Of a stretch of 64,000 bases of DNA, positions 1 to 11,200 are shown piece after piece. The stretch is from contig NW_006281118.1 of the NCBI RefSeq assembly GCF_000203795.2, forward strand, positions 207,929 to 271,928, written 5' to 3'. The number at the start of each line of letters is the position of its first letter. Positions within the stretch are counted from its first letter, which is position 1. The DNA is from Batrachochytrium dendrobatidis JAM81. Taxonomy: Eukaryota > Chytridiomycota > Chytridiomycetes > Rhizophydiales. The notes beneath the pieces are model-generated. The model saw only the letters and a program-made list of their open reading frames with translations. It made no database searches and was not told where the DNA came from. Made by a program: the position numbers and the translations under genes.

Positions 1-20
1 ATATACCATATACTTTTTAG

Positions 21-2959
21 AATTTTGACAGCAATGTGAATATTACTCCATCATCTCCAGCCGATGGTTTGGGTTTAGCTGCAGACATGCCAATACATGG
101 CACGACAGCCAACACGTCAAATACTATTGACATGGCAGAACCTGACCGTGACTTGCCCAGTACCGAGACTTGCAATGACCTCGACGAGGGATCAAAAAAT
201 CTATCTAATTGCCAAATACAATATGACACTGTAAATCATGACAATAATGAGCCAGTTATAGTACTTGATGAGCATAAGGATGATGGCATATCTAAATTAG
301 ATTCAAACACCGATATACTAGTTTCTAATACATCTTCCAAACACAATATTTTTTCGAGCTCAACTGTGGATATAAGCAATGTTCATATCAATGCAACGAC
401 TGATTCTGTAGGCGTGACAGCGCTTTTAGCGGCAGATGAACAACTAGACGTGGTTGCTACAGCTTTACCACCTCCCAGTCAACACAGTTTTACTGGTGAA
501 GAATACGACAGTGAAACTGGTTTAGATCATCACGATCAAGGTATGTAGGTTTATATTTTACTGCTGTTTTGAAATATTTGAAACATTTGAAGCAATGTTT
601 ATACCAAGTTTTCAACTCGAATGTGTTGACACCTACTTGAATTGTAGATTCACATGCGTATGGGGATTCATTGGCTGGCGAAGCACCAACTTACAATTGC
701 ACTCTAGTTAAAAGCAATCTTTCACAATGGTTTGGCAAACGCTATTTGGGTGGATACCGAGACAAAAAAAGGGGTACAGAGTATTTTCATGCCGAAACTC
801 AAACTCTTACTCCCCAGCAGTTGCAAAACAAGGTATACTATCCAGACTTTAAAAACATCATGTGTGGGGTTTCAAATGTAATAAGATATACATGGTTTCA
901 AACGGATACATTGGGTTTATTGATATGCATTCATGGTTTAGACGGTAAAGGAAAAGTTTCATAGAGATACACAAACAAAAATCGGCAGGAATCGATTAAA
1001 TCAAACCTTTCAAGAAATGTCGACACAAATGGTATACTTTTAGTAAATAACTCAACCACCTGTACTGTTGGCCAATGTATTCAACTTGAATTCACTGACT
1101 AATATGGTTACTTTATAAGACCAAAATTGGGTGTTATGTTACAACGGAGAAATCTGTAATCAAGTGCGGTAAGCCCTATGTGATGGCTGACGAGTTTCAT
1201 GCGATTAAAAATCGTAAAGCAGTCATTATTCAATGTTTTGTACGACAAGTCTTGGCAAGAATGAAGGCCACTTGGCTTCGTCAAGAGCGCGATCGACGAG
1301 TCAAGTCCATGGCAGAGGTAACTGTATATGTATTCAACTATATGAGGAATATTGGTAATGCTGACCATCCAGTATGATTGAGGGTTTAGAAAGATAAACG
1401 CCGACTGATCTTGTCGGAGAAGAAACGCTTAAAAGACATTGAAAGCCGACTTCATCCAAAAACCAACAAAAATTTCGAAATTCTCTACAATGGTCTTGAA
1501 AGTAGGTGTTTTATAGAATACATGTGTACTCGAAATGATTATATTAAATCAAGTATTTCATTTGCTACCAGATTGGAGACTACAAGAAACGTCGAGAATT
1601 AATGGCATGGGGTATACCGAACCGGCAAGATTAGCGGCTCTGGCGGATCTACTGGATCAAGAAAGTGCTCTGTTGCAAAAGATTGACCGGCTCAAACTTG
1701 CAGCCAATGAGGAGAATAGGGAAAAATCCATAGTTCAGCTCCTTGAAAAGGCAAGTCTTGATAGGTTTACCTATATTTTACAAATCCATGCTCAACTGTT
1801 TTTAGATGGCGTCTCCAAAACGATGGGTATGTGGCGGAGAGCTTACGGTACTGGTTGATACACCCAACACCATTCGAGCGAGAGAGTTACGCGACCTTTA
1901 TCATGCGCTTAACCTTCCCTTGCTATCGATAGACGAGCGACTTCAAATCTTACTGCATGTCAAGTACACGGTCAAGGAATTCGACTGTAATCTGTCAAGG
2001 GATATTGTTGAACTGATTGATCGCGAAGGAGATTTGGTCAGTCGCGGGCGTGATGTATCCTCTCTTGAAGGTAAGGTTGCTAAAGATAATTCCAATCAAT
2101 ACTCGACAGGTGTTGCTTTATTCATTTGACTAAAATACTACGGTGCAGGGTTGCGCAAGCGTATCAACAGTCTATTCCTGCAGTTTATCAAGACGCCTGA
2201 ATTTAATCCAGAGGCAGCATCGCATCAAAAGGTGATTCCAGTTGCATTTTTTCGATTTGACTACTTGATAGTACTTGCTGAATCATTGTCATCTAGTATG
2301 CAGAATGTGGGCAACACAATAACTGGAAACGTGAATCAGCAGTCTACTACTGTCGTGGCTGTACAAAATACAAACAATCAACCGAGTTCTATCTCAGTAC
2401 AACAATGAAACATCTTGGAAAATGCAAAGAATGTACTACAAAAGAGAATTTAGCAACAAGTCGCAAGGATGATTCTGCTTATGGCGAAATGCTCAAACTA
2501 ATTCGTATCCATGAAACCTCGCGACGTAAACTAAGCGGATTTCCAGTGGATTTGTCTTACAATGCCATGGCCTTATTACAGGAAAGTGACATGCGCTACC
2601 TTGTAGATGTCATATGGAATCGAAAAAGTGCTGTATGTGGAAGTCACAGTATGGAAGAGTTGGTATTGACAAGATGGGACCCTGCACAAGAGCTGAGTCC
2701 TTGGAATTGTATTCTACTGACCAAGGCAGAATCTGCCACGCATGACCGTAGACCAGATCCACACCAGATGTACTCGGAGGATTTTACAAACAAGGTTAGA
2801 CAAAAACATCTCTTGGCTAAACAGCATTTTGGTGGATTGCCTGCTATGAGCAAGTATTTGAAGCATTACTACAGTGAAGATCAGAATGGAAAGCTTGTAC
2901 CAAAGAATGCAAATACAGCAATGATTGCACCAGCTGTATCCCAAGTTGCTATCCAATAA
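21..2959 (+). CDS. IQUB: IQ motif and ubiquitin-like domain protein (IQUB), 5' partial
   Basis: Nine exons whose phases join without a break: 21-540, 648-832, 942-1031, 1120-1317, 1390-1501, 1572-1750, 1806-2070, 2149-2231, 2297-2959; about 764 residues seen. The start and the expected ubiquitin-like domain lie upstream of the window. Exon 1 is an acidic, low-complexity leader. Exon 2 has the family signature LGGYRDKKRGTEYFHAETQT, exon 3 ends in STQM, and exon 4 holds an IQ helix (AVIIQCFVRQVLARMKA) expected to bind calmodulin. Exons 7-8 have TIRARELRDLYHAL and LFLQFIKTPEFNPEA. Exon 9 has a Cys-x2-Cys pair (2351, 2360) and a second pair (2423, 2432), a probable zinc ribbon, then WNCILLTK near the C terminus. 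IQUB belongs to the axonemal radial spoke (RS1) in animals, which fits a swimming zoospore. Intron 1751-1805 is GC-AG. AATAAA at 3001-3006 is the likely poly(A) signal. The next gene is convergent. Confidence 0.88.
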
Positions 2960-3084
2960 GACTCACTTGATGCATTAAATATTCGTACTATTTTTAAAGA
3001 AATAAAGAGTTGATATAACCAACAACAAAACCTTACAAAATAGATTAACCCATTAAAATAAAAACAATCGGGTAAGCGTGATCA

Positions 3085-4397
3085 TCACAATATATTGTGT
3101 TTTTTGAGTTCATCTGTGTATTTAGAGTAGTCGTATTTATAGTCGTAAGATCCACCAAAATCTTTTTCCAAAACTTTTTCAGAAATCATGTTTGACAGCT
3201 GAACACCAAGCGAAGGAGCCAGCTCAGGTTCCGAATCCGCGTGTCTTTCTGATGGTTTCAAAATAAAAATCAGATCAAGTCTTGGTGTATGATTATGGAT
3301 GAAGAATACTTACTTTGATTAGTCATGCCAAATGAAAAGAGCGACCAAGAACTAGCTGGTGTGGGTAATGAGACTGTTGATGTATTTGACAGTCCGTTGG
3401 AGATATCTTGATTGTTATGGGTATTTTCCCCTGCATTCAGCCTTTCCTGATCCAGTTTGATAAAGTAGATTTTAGACTTGGTTGCAGGATCTAAAAAATG
3501 GGAAATGACATTCCATAGCATGCCAAACACCCATGGGGTGTTTACAAAAAATGCCACACCCATTCGTTCAGGATAATGCGATATGATGAACTTGAGCATC
3601 ATACGAGTGATGTGAATGGGAGGAGAATTGGCTTTAGCGTAGTGTGTAAAGTCGAATATCATGGACATTTTTTCTACGCCTAATACCACAGTAACATCAT
3701 ATATTTTAGCAACCATGAACAACTCTAGATTAACAAATCAAATGGATTCTAGCCTAAAAGTACCTTGTGGCATTAGACGAATAGCACACTCCATGGTATA
3801 CACAACCAGTCTGACATTCTTTTCTGGGTCACCTAATGCGCCTCGTTTTCTGACATATATGATGGGCCGACCTTCTTTATCCATGCCATTAATATAGGTA
3901 TTTCCATTGGCGGCCTCACTTTCCACATCTTTAGCAGTAATCAAGTCGGGTCGATACTAAAAATAAATGATAAAACTAAATAAAATGCGTACATGTATAC
4001 GAGGCAGTGCATTATATACCTCTTCTCTCCAGACCAGAGTTTCACGAATGCACTGTTTGGCATGAGCAAGGTTCCATTTAAGCGAAGTTAGATGACGACG
4101 CAGACAAGGCGTGGTGCAGTAGTCGACTGCACGTTGGTAGCTAGGAGAGCCTACTTCAAATAGATCCGGAATCAGTTGGTCGGAATCGATAAATGCTCGA
4201 AGCTCAACAAGAATGGCAGCATTGTGAGAGGAAAGCTCAGGCACAGTTGGCAGTTGAAATGGAGCAGTAGGCTCCAGCTGTGGAAGTGATTGTATCTGAT
4301 GCAAAAACTTGGGTTTCTTTTGTTCGGCAGTGTCCAAAGCGGAACAATGGTTTAATAGAGTCGAGTCGCTGATATCAGGTGCAGACATGGCAGCCAT
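3085..4397 (-). CDS. CRAL-TRIO (Sec14-like) lipid-transfer protein
   Basis: Four exons on the minus strand (4397-3993, 3956-3764, 3679-3314, 3248-3085) join in phase to give 375 residues. An N-terminal Pro-rich linker (about 1-65) precedes the CRAL-TRIO N domain (RRHLTSLKWNLAHAKQCIRE, then YRPDLITAKDVESEA). The lipid-binding CRAL-TRIO fold follows: YINGMDKEGRPIIYVRKRG, MPQ/GVEKMSMIFDF across the second intron, HYPERMGVAFFVNTPWVF, and a C-terminal FGGSYDYKYDYSKY. Family members move phosphatidylinositol or related lipids between membranes, probably in the cytosol here, as there is no signal peptide or membrane segment. A Ser/Thr-rich insert (about residues 283-313) interrupts the C-terminal part of the domain. 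The acceptor at 3680 was chosen over one giving a 39-nt intron because it restores the conserved PxGVEK motif. The exact ligand cannot be told. Confidence 0.88.
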
Positions 4398-4879
4398 TCA
4401 AAAAGATATAAAGGAATCAAAGTATAGATTGAGCTGTTCAGACACTTTATTAAACAATAGTCTTGAAGTATTCTTCAAGTAAGCGTTTGAATAACAGTAA
4501 TTTGAAAGGTTTCCTTCAAGTTTTAGTTTTCAACGGGATTCCGAAAGCGCTGTTCAGTTAGAATTCAAACTCGTTGAGCGTACTTTTATGACCCTATTCA
4601 CGCAATACATTAAGGGTGTTGATTCATAATCAAATGTATTGACAGTATTGTGCCCTGAACTCCCTGGCAGAGATCTGTGGTTTGACAGCAACTAAACCAG
4701 TGTTTGGATTAAAATGAATTTAGTGATTGTACAGTCATGACCATGCAAATAAAAGTAATCTCAATTCCAAACTATAATTCAATTAGGATTGTATAATGAA
4801 AGTTGTTTATTGAAGAATGCTAGTTAGTAGTATGTATAAAGCACTGAGTAATACCATATTTCTTGCTTGATATTCGCTG
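4398..4879. other. intergenic, no gene seen
   Basis: About 480 bases of AT-rich DNA upstream of the minus-strand CRAL-TRIO gene, so presumably its promoter. No ORF with a family signature and no clear repeat was seen. Confidence 0.5.
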
Positions 4880-5620
4880 ATAACTTGATGAAAATGTGCC
4901 AAACTATGACTTTTATGACAGTACTGTACAAACTTACGAGTTTAAGACTATTGATGACTGCACTTTGGTTGGTTTGAGGTTCTTGTCAAAACATCAAATG
5001 AATATTGAAGCAACACAACTTTTAAATGAATATTACCAAATCAGCACTCAAGCCATACCAACAGAGACAAGTCTCAGTGGCAGGCTGACAACAAGCGAGG
5101 TTTCTTGAGAATCATTCAGGAGAAACCTCACACATCACTCGATTGCACAACCAGTCCGCCAAGCAGCAGGAGTTCTCAACCAAGGTCCAGTTGGCAGACT
5201 CAGAACATACTCGTACATTTATTGACAAGATGTTCGAGTACTACATACTACCTAAACATGTCATCAATGAGTGTACGAGGATGTTCTGGGTCTGCAAACT
5301 GGACCTTGGTCGAGAACTGCCGCTGTGAAGGTGAATTGGTTGGCAGCCAGCAGGTTGTACAAGATTCCTCCCTTTTGAATGATTCCCAAAAAGAATCCTA
5401 GTTTGTTCTCAGCCTGCCATAGAGACTTGGCTCTTTGATCTGAGGTGCTGATTTGGTAGTATTCATTCAACAGTTGTGTTGCTTCAATTTCATTTGTTTT
5501 TGGAGGAAAGAAAAATGAAATTCGAACCAATCAAATCGGAGAATATTCACCAATAATCTTTTAAACTCGTACAATGTTGTCATAAAAGTCATGGTTTTGA
5601 TGAATTTTTATCAAGTTACC
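4880..5620. repeat. 0.74-kb inverted repeat of a decayed coding fragment
   Basis: Two arms of about 350 bp face each other around an axis near 5246-5249. For example GAAGCAACACAAC at 5007-5019 is the reverse complement of 5473-5485; TAACTTGAT at 4881-4889 pairs with 5610-5618; the inner ends TCGTACA.. (5211) and ..TGTACGA (5278) also pair. Both arms encode the same peptide NEYYQIST, on the plus strand at 5022-5050 and on the minus strand near 5440-5475, and both contain STKVQ-ADxEH-RT-ID-MF-like text, so the unit was once coding. Stops and small indels now break both arms. I do not recognise the family. The arms differ at many sites, so the duplication is not recent. A transcript through it would fold into a long imperfect hairpin. 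Confidence 0.75.
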
Positions 5621-5816
5621 AACAAGTATTAGTGAAAATCAATCAATAAAACTGATACCATTTGGTTGATATATTACTCCAGTTTCTATTAGAAAAACAA
5701 CGATTTTCAATTATTATGTTGAAAACAGTGACTGCAAGATAGTATTTTGCATAAATACGACTGCAAATTTGGGAATATAATTGTCGTTGATTCAACTACA
5801 CTGGATTCAAATACAA

Positions 5817-7657
5817 ATGCTTTCATGGCTGACAGAAATAGTTGGCGGTTGCATTGGCACTGGCACTGGAAAGGGACTGGAGAGCAATAGACAATCAAAC
5901 ATCAATGGATACTTGGATTATACCACCACTACATACGCTGGAAGACGCACACCATCCATCAGACAGGTATTTACACATCAAAGCAATGAGTACTCTTCTG
6001 TTCCTCCTGTTGGTTTAGATACAACAATCGATGATTTGGATATACTCGCTGCATTCCCACTTTCATCACAGGACAGATTGCATCACCAATTTGGTGCTGA
6101 CAATGAGTCCTATATCAACGATTGTAAAGAGCAAGGCAACAGGCTATACGCAGACAAATTACTTTTTCAAGCAATTGTTGAATACTCCAAGGGATTGGCT
6201 TGCTTTGTCAATCCTCAGACTACTTTGGAGTCTTCCAAGCGCATTTCAAAGAAATGGTCATTGAATGCCAAGGCTTCCTTGTCCGACCTTCGCAATATCG
6301 TTACTAGAAAAAAGAGTAGTGTCAGTTTAAACGACTGTGCTAGAAAACCCAGCGGAAGCAACGTTGGAGAGATTAACCCTGATGAGCGTGTAGAATCTGG
6401 TTCTGAAAGTACTGCTCCTGCAGCTCGTTCTTTGCCTGATATCGACAATGCAAGTCCAGAAGATATTGCTCGGCGCATCAATCTCATGACCATACTACTA
6501 TCCAATCGGTCTGCTGCTCTAAGCACTACCAACTCGTTCGAAGATGCTTTATTGGATGCCATGACTGTAATCAAGTGGCGGCCTGATTGGGTCAAGGGTT
6601 ATTTCAGAAAGGCCGAGGCATTATCTGGACTGCAGCTATTCACAGAAGCGCTCGAGGCCTATTATGCTGCATCTGCACTGGTATGTTTTTATTTATTCAA
6701 GTTGCTTTGTATAGCTCTCACATTAAAGTGCTGAATCTAAATCTGTCTTGTTGATTTATACAGGATCCGGAAAGCAAAACTATTAATCAAAAAATACTGA
6801 AAATGCAAGTCCAAGTTGGAGATCTTGCCAACGGTCTAGTCATTCATCAGCTTTTTCCCGGTAGAGAGATTTGCAAAAAGTCAATGATGAATCCTATTCA
6901 AAGTCTTGTGTTTGATTTTGCCACAAAAATGCGCAATTTCATCTATTTAATTGTAAATGCAGATACAAAAGAGTGTCTGGTTGTCGACATTTGCTGGGAT
7001 GTTGATGGAGTTATGAGCTACGCCAAGTCGAAAGGGCTTACGATTGTTGGTGCTATTGTAACACATTATCACATTGACCATGTTGGCGGTATTCCACCAC
7101 CACCCTATGATAGCTACGGTGTCTTGGTTGACGGCTTGGCAAAACTGCTCAAAAAATTACCACATGTCAAGGCGTATGCTCATGAGCTCGATATTGATGC
7201 AATCATCAAGGGAAATCCTGAACTTTCTCGGAGTAGATTTCACCCCACGACAGATGGTACCGCTCTATTGTTGCCACTTTCTGCCAACACATCTCCGAGT
7301 CTGCTAGTTCGGACATCTCAAAACTCTCTTGCGACAACCATTGGAACGCATCTTACTGAGATTAAATTTATGCACACTCCTGGACATACCCCTGGATCTC
7401 AGTGTATTCTTGTCAATCGCAATCGACTGCTTTCTGGAGATACGCTGTTTATTGGCAGCTGTGGTCGCGTTGATTCTCCAGATTCGTGCAAAATGGACAT
7501 GTACAACAGCTTACAGGTTTGTCTGGCCGCACTTTCAGATGATGTTGCTGTGTTTCCTGGACATGACTATGGCGGTGAGATTACTTCTATTGGAATAGAG
7601 CGGACTCGAGGGTTTTTGCGTCCAGTCGATAAGCAAACTTTTACCAAACAATTTTAG
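5817..7657 (+). CDS. TPR - metallo-beta-lactamase-fold hydrolase fusion
   Basis: Two exons (5817-6680, 6764-7657) join in phase 0 to give 585 residues; ATG 5817 is the first in-frame Met. The N-terminal half has TPR-type helices at about 95-128 (DCKEQGNRLYADKLLFQAIVEYSKGL) and 220-300 (LLSNRSAALS...AMTVIKWRPDWVKGYFRKAEAL), separated by a Ser-rich loop. The C-terminal half is a complete glyoxalase-II-like metallo-hydrolase: THYHIDHVGG near 388, HTPGHTPGS near 491, GDTLFIGSCGRVD near 513 and FPGHDYGGE near 552, which supply the metal-binding His/Asp residues. The substrate is unknown; hydroxyacylglutathione hydrolase or persulfide dioxygenase activity are candidates from family knowledge. The TPR part suggests docking to a chaperone or other partner. 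No signal peptide was seen. AATAAA lies at 7724-7729. Confidence 0.88.
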
Positions 7658-8267
7658 AGGATTGGTTTTTGCAACACATTGAGAAAATAGGTATTGGAGT
7701 TTTACGGTTTGAAAGTATTGTCAAATAAAAATTGATTTATTTTGAGTCAGGGGCATGCTTTACTAAATTTGTTTGCTTTAAATCTGGGTTCGATACGGAC
7801 GTATAGGCATGTTTATTGTCAAACTCGACTGCGTTTTGGGGGTTCCGACATATTTCATGAACAATGAATCAAGCTTGGCGCAAGTGTGTTTTCAATTATG
7901 ATTTGATCTAAATACATTATAGACTAATTTTTATTTTTCCGATCAAGTTTCCGTTTGTTGTAGCAATACCATGCTGGCCGTGAACAAAGCCGTCATCTTT
8001 TCTAGAGAAACAATCTAATCAGCCACGTGATGTCCCAAAGCAAATCTGGCCAATGACGCGTCGTGTCCTCGCTCGAGATTCTGCATCACTTGCTGTACAA
8101 CTATATCCAAAATATATAAGCTTACTTGCTCTAGCCAAAGGTGACAAGCTTGGAGTCTAGAGCATATATACTTGCAAAATATCCAATATCTAGATATATC
8201 AACCGAAAAGCAGCAAAATATCTAGTAGTTTGGGACAGGTGGCAGAAAGTAGCGTGTTTATAAATAC
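7658..8267. other. intergenic: 3' end of TPR-MBL gene and promoter of FHA gene
   Basis: 610 bases between two genes on the same strand. Holds the AATAAA of the upstream gene (7724-7729). The last 150 bases before ATG 8268 are rich in ATATAT/CTAGATAT and are the likely promoter and 5' UTR. No ORF was supported. Confidence 0.5.
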
Positions 8268-11200
8268 ATGGCCATGTCATCTCTAGGATCAACAGATGAG
8301 ATAGCTCCAATGGACGACTTTCAAAAATCATCGCCTTCTGATGATATAGTCAAAGATTACAGCCAAAATACAGATCAAACCGCAATTCTCAATGACAGTA
8401 TAAACCAACTCGCTCAAGAATCTCACGAACTTATTCTTTTCTTCAAATCTCAAGTCGCTTTCGAGGCCGAGAATGCATCCTCTAGCCCAACTCGCCAGAC
8501 AACACTTTCCTCTAATTTAGTTCTTCGCGCTCAACGCATCAAAACCAACGATACTCTTACGCTCCAATTCAATGTTTTTTGCACTCTGCTGATGCTTATC
8601 ACTCATACGATTGCTGAGCGTGGAATTGTATTTGATGTTGCGCAGCATCTTAACCCTGTGAAAAAAATCATTGACAGTTTGGTTAGCGGTAAAGGGTTTT
8701 TTAAAGATCATGAGTTTCATTTCCCACTTTTTGTTGTGCGGTTGCTTGGATCGCTGAAAAACTGCGTTTTGGATTGTGCAGAGGAAACCGTGTTGGAAAA
8801 ATCAAGCAGGCTAAAATTAAATGGGTTATCAGGTATTGCTCTTGGATCTGCGGCAGTAAATCGCTGGCAGAATGCTCAACAGTATCAAGCTCGACCTTTG
8901 GGCGGCAGTCCATCTCAGCATTATGGTCCAAATTCAGCAACAACTGACCTGCCTGCCTCTGGGTCTATAAACTCGGCTAGTACTTATGCATTCCAGTCTC
9001 CAACTAGTGCGAGTACTGCCATTGACCTTAATGATTATCATCACGGATCTCCAATTAAAATAGATACTTCTGGATCTACTATACATGCTTCTTCAGCAAC
9101 GTCACCATCTCGTGTTTCTGGGACACCTACAAAAAAAGTGAATGTACGTGATACTGCCAAGCATTTTGAAAAAATTGAAGCAGATATTGCAACTTCTGCT
9201 GGAAAAATGATGCGGAAGCGCACTGAAAAGCATGTAAGTTGAAAAATGAGTTACTACATATTTTTATTCAATGCACGTTAAATTCATTGCCGATTATTTT
9301 GGATTGTGATAGTATTTAACACCATCATTGCATGGACACGAGGATTCGGTTTATAATGAACCCCATTCTGGAGGATCTGTGCATGCTGAACCTATGCTGC
9401 GATCTAAACCAACTCTGTATCAGCCAGCTACAAAGGTACATGTTGATTTGTGTTTTGATATGCCCGACTTTTCCAATTCACCGAATCAAGTATGTATATG
9501 CTGATCAATATACTTATTTTGTGTATTTAAAGGTACCTGGTCAATCTTTGGACTATAAATTAACAATGCAAAAACAAAAAGGAGGAATGAATGATCATTT
9601 GCTCAAAGAGAAAGTTCAAGGTAATCATTTGAAAGTCGCCATGTTTATTCAATCTTTGCAAAAATCCTAATTTCAAAGGTTGATTATTTTATGAAATGCA
9701 ATATCAAAAGAATTTCATGATCAGCTACCAAACAAACCATTTATACTCACGGACCAAAAACCACACGATTCCGAGGTTCCCAGTTTTCAGAAAAACGAAT
9801 CAGAATCGCCGTTTGGACGCAGCTCTCAGGTCACAGTTGCTAATCATGCTGACCTGAATGTACTTTCCACAGACACGTCAACACCACCAAAGGTAGAGTC
9901 ATTCAAACAGGTACCCGAACTGATGCCCGTCGCCGTAAAGTCTTTATCTACAACAACGTCTCCAAATACTTTTGAAAGTAGCAAGATCACTGTTTCGCTC
10001 CCAATAAAAGTTTCTCTTAATATGGCAGACACTTTGCATGGTTCCGAGCCTCAAAAAGCTCCTATATTGCTTCCCGGATCTATGCGCGCCGCAGCGCCTA
10101 TTTTTCCATCAAAACCTACTACCATGGCCGAGCCCACTGTATTTGAATCTCATAGCGACTTGGAGCATCATGAGCCAATCCAGCCTGTTCAAGATAATGC
10201 AATACCACTAAATCCAGTAATCGATAACACTGAGCTTGGCATAGTAGAGGAGGACGATCAGTCTTATCATAACTCTGTGAATACGCAAAACTCGGAGTAT
10301 CCCAACGAAAATGAGCAAAGCAATCAAGTCACTGGTTTTGATATTGGTACTTCAAACAGCGATTTTCTTACAATATCTCGTAACGATAGAAGCTATAGTC
10401 GTAGTCTTGAATCTTCAAAAAACTCCAACATTGTTGTACAAAACACAAATCGGTCATCTTTGGCACAGGGAATCAAAGACCAAACCATTGTTAAGCTTTA
10501 TGATCAAGCAGATGATTCCCAAGACAAGAGCGTAATGGACATAATTTTTGAATCCAATTTATTGGGAAATCCTTCTGATCAAAAAGAAAGCGAGACTGTT
10601 GAATCCGAGAAAAACCAAATTGATGATGAGCCTGAGCTTGAAAACTCTACAGTCAAGCTTGACAATCAAAGTCAGGGTGTAGATACTTATACACACGACG
10701 ATATTACTGAAACTTCACTGCCTACTTTTCAGCATTTGGCCTCTGCAGATAATTTGAAAAACAACCAGTCTGAAGAAGATGTTTTTCAACAAGAAGCGAT
10801 TGATCAACTACCTTTAAGAGAAAAAACCAACGAAACCAATACAAACAGGAGAGTGCGACAAAGCCGATTTCTTATGGCCGATTTCGACGTAACGGAAATT
10901 GATGTAGCGTCCGAGGAAACTAAAAATGAATTACTCGCGCTTCAAAGTGAATTGTTTTCGTTCATGTCTGTTCCAAGTAGTGATGGTTCTCGATTGGTTG
11001 AAAATACCGAGATGCTACATTTTGATGCGTTGGCTCCTTTGTCGTCACAGCCTGCTCCACTCACATCTCCACCTCGAGTAAATAAGAATACCAAACCTAC
11101 TTTTAAATCAAAATCACCCAGTGGGCCACAACCTCCACTTTTGGATTCAAAGCAGCCTATTGTAGACACACCACAACCTCTTGAATCGTTACAGATTTTA

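Noticed and set aside
3680..3763. 39-nt intron (3725-3763) in the CRAL-TRIO gene
   Set aside because: It is frame-compatible, but the alternative 84-nt intron restores the conserved PxGVEKMSMIFDF motif.
7775..7805. tRNA T-arm-like GGGTTCGATAC
   Set aside because: No acceptor stem, D-arm or anticodon arm could be matched around it.
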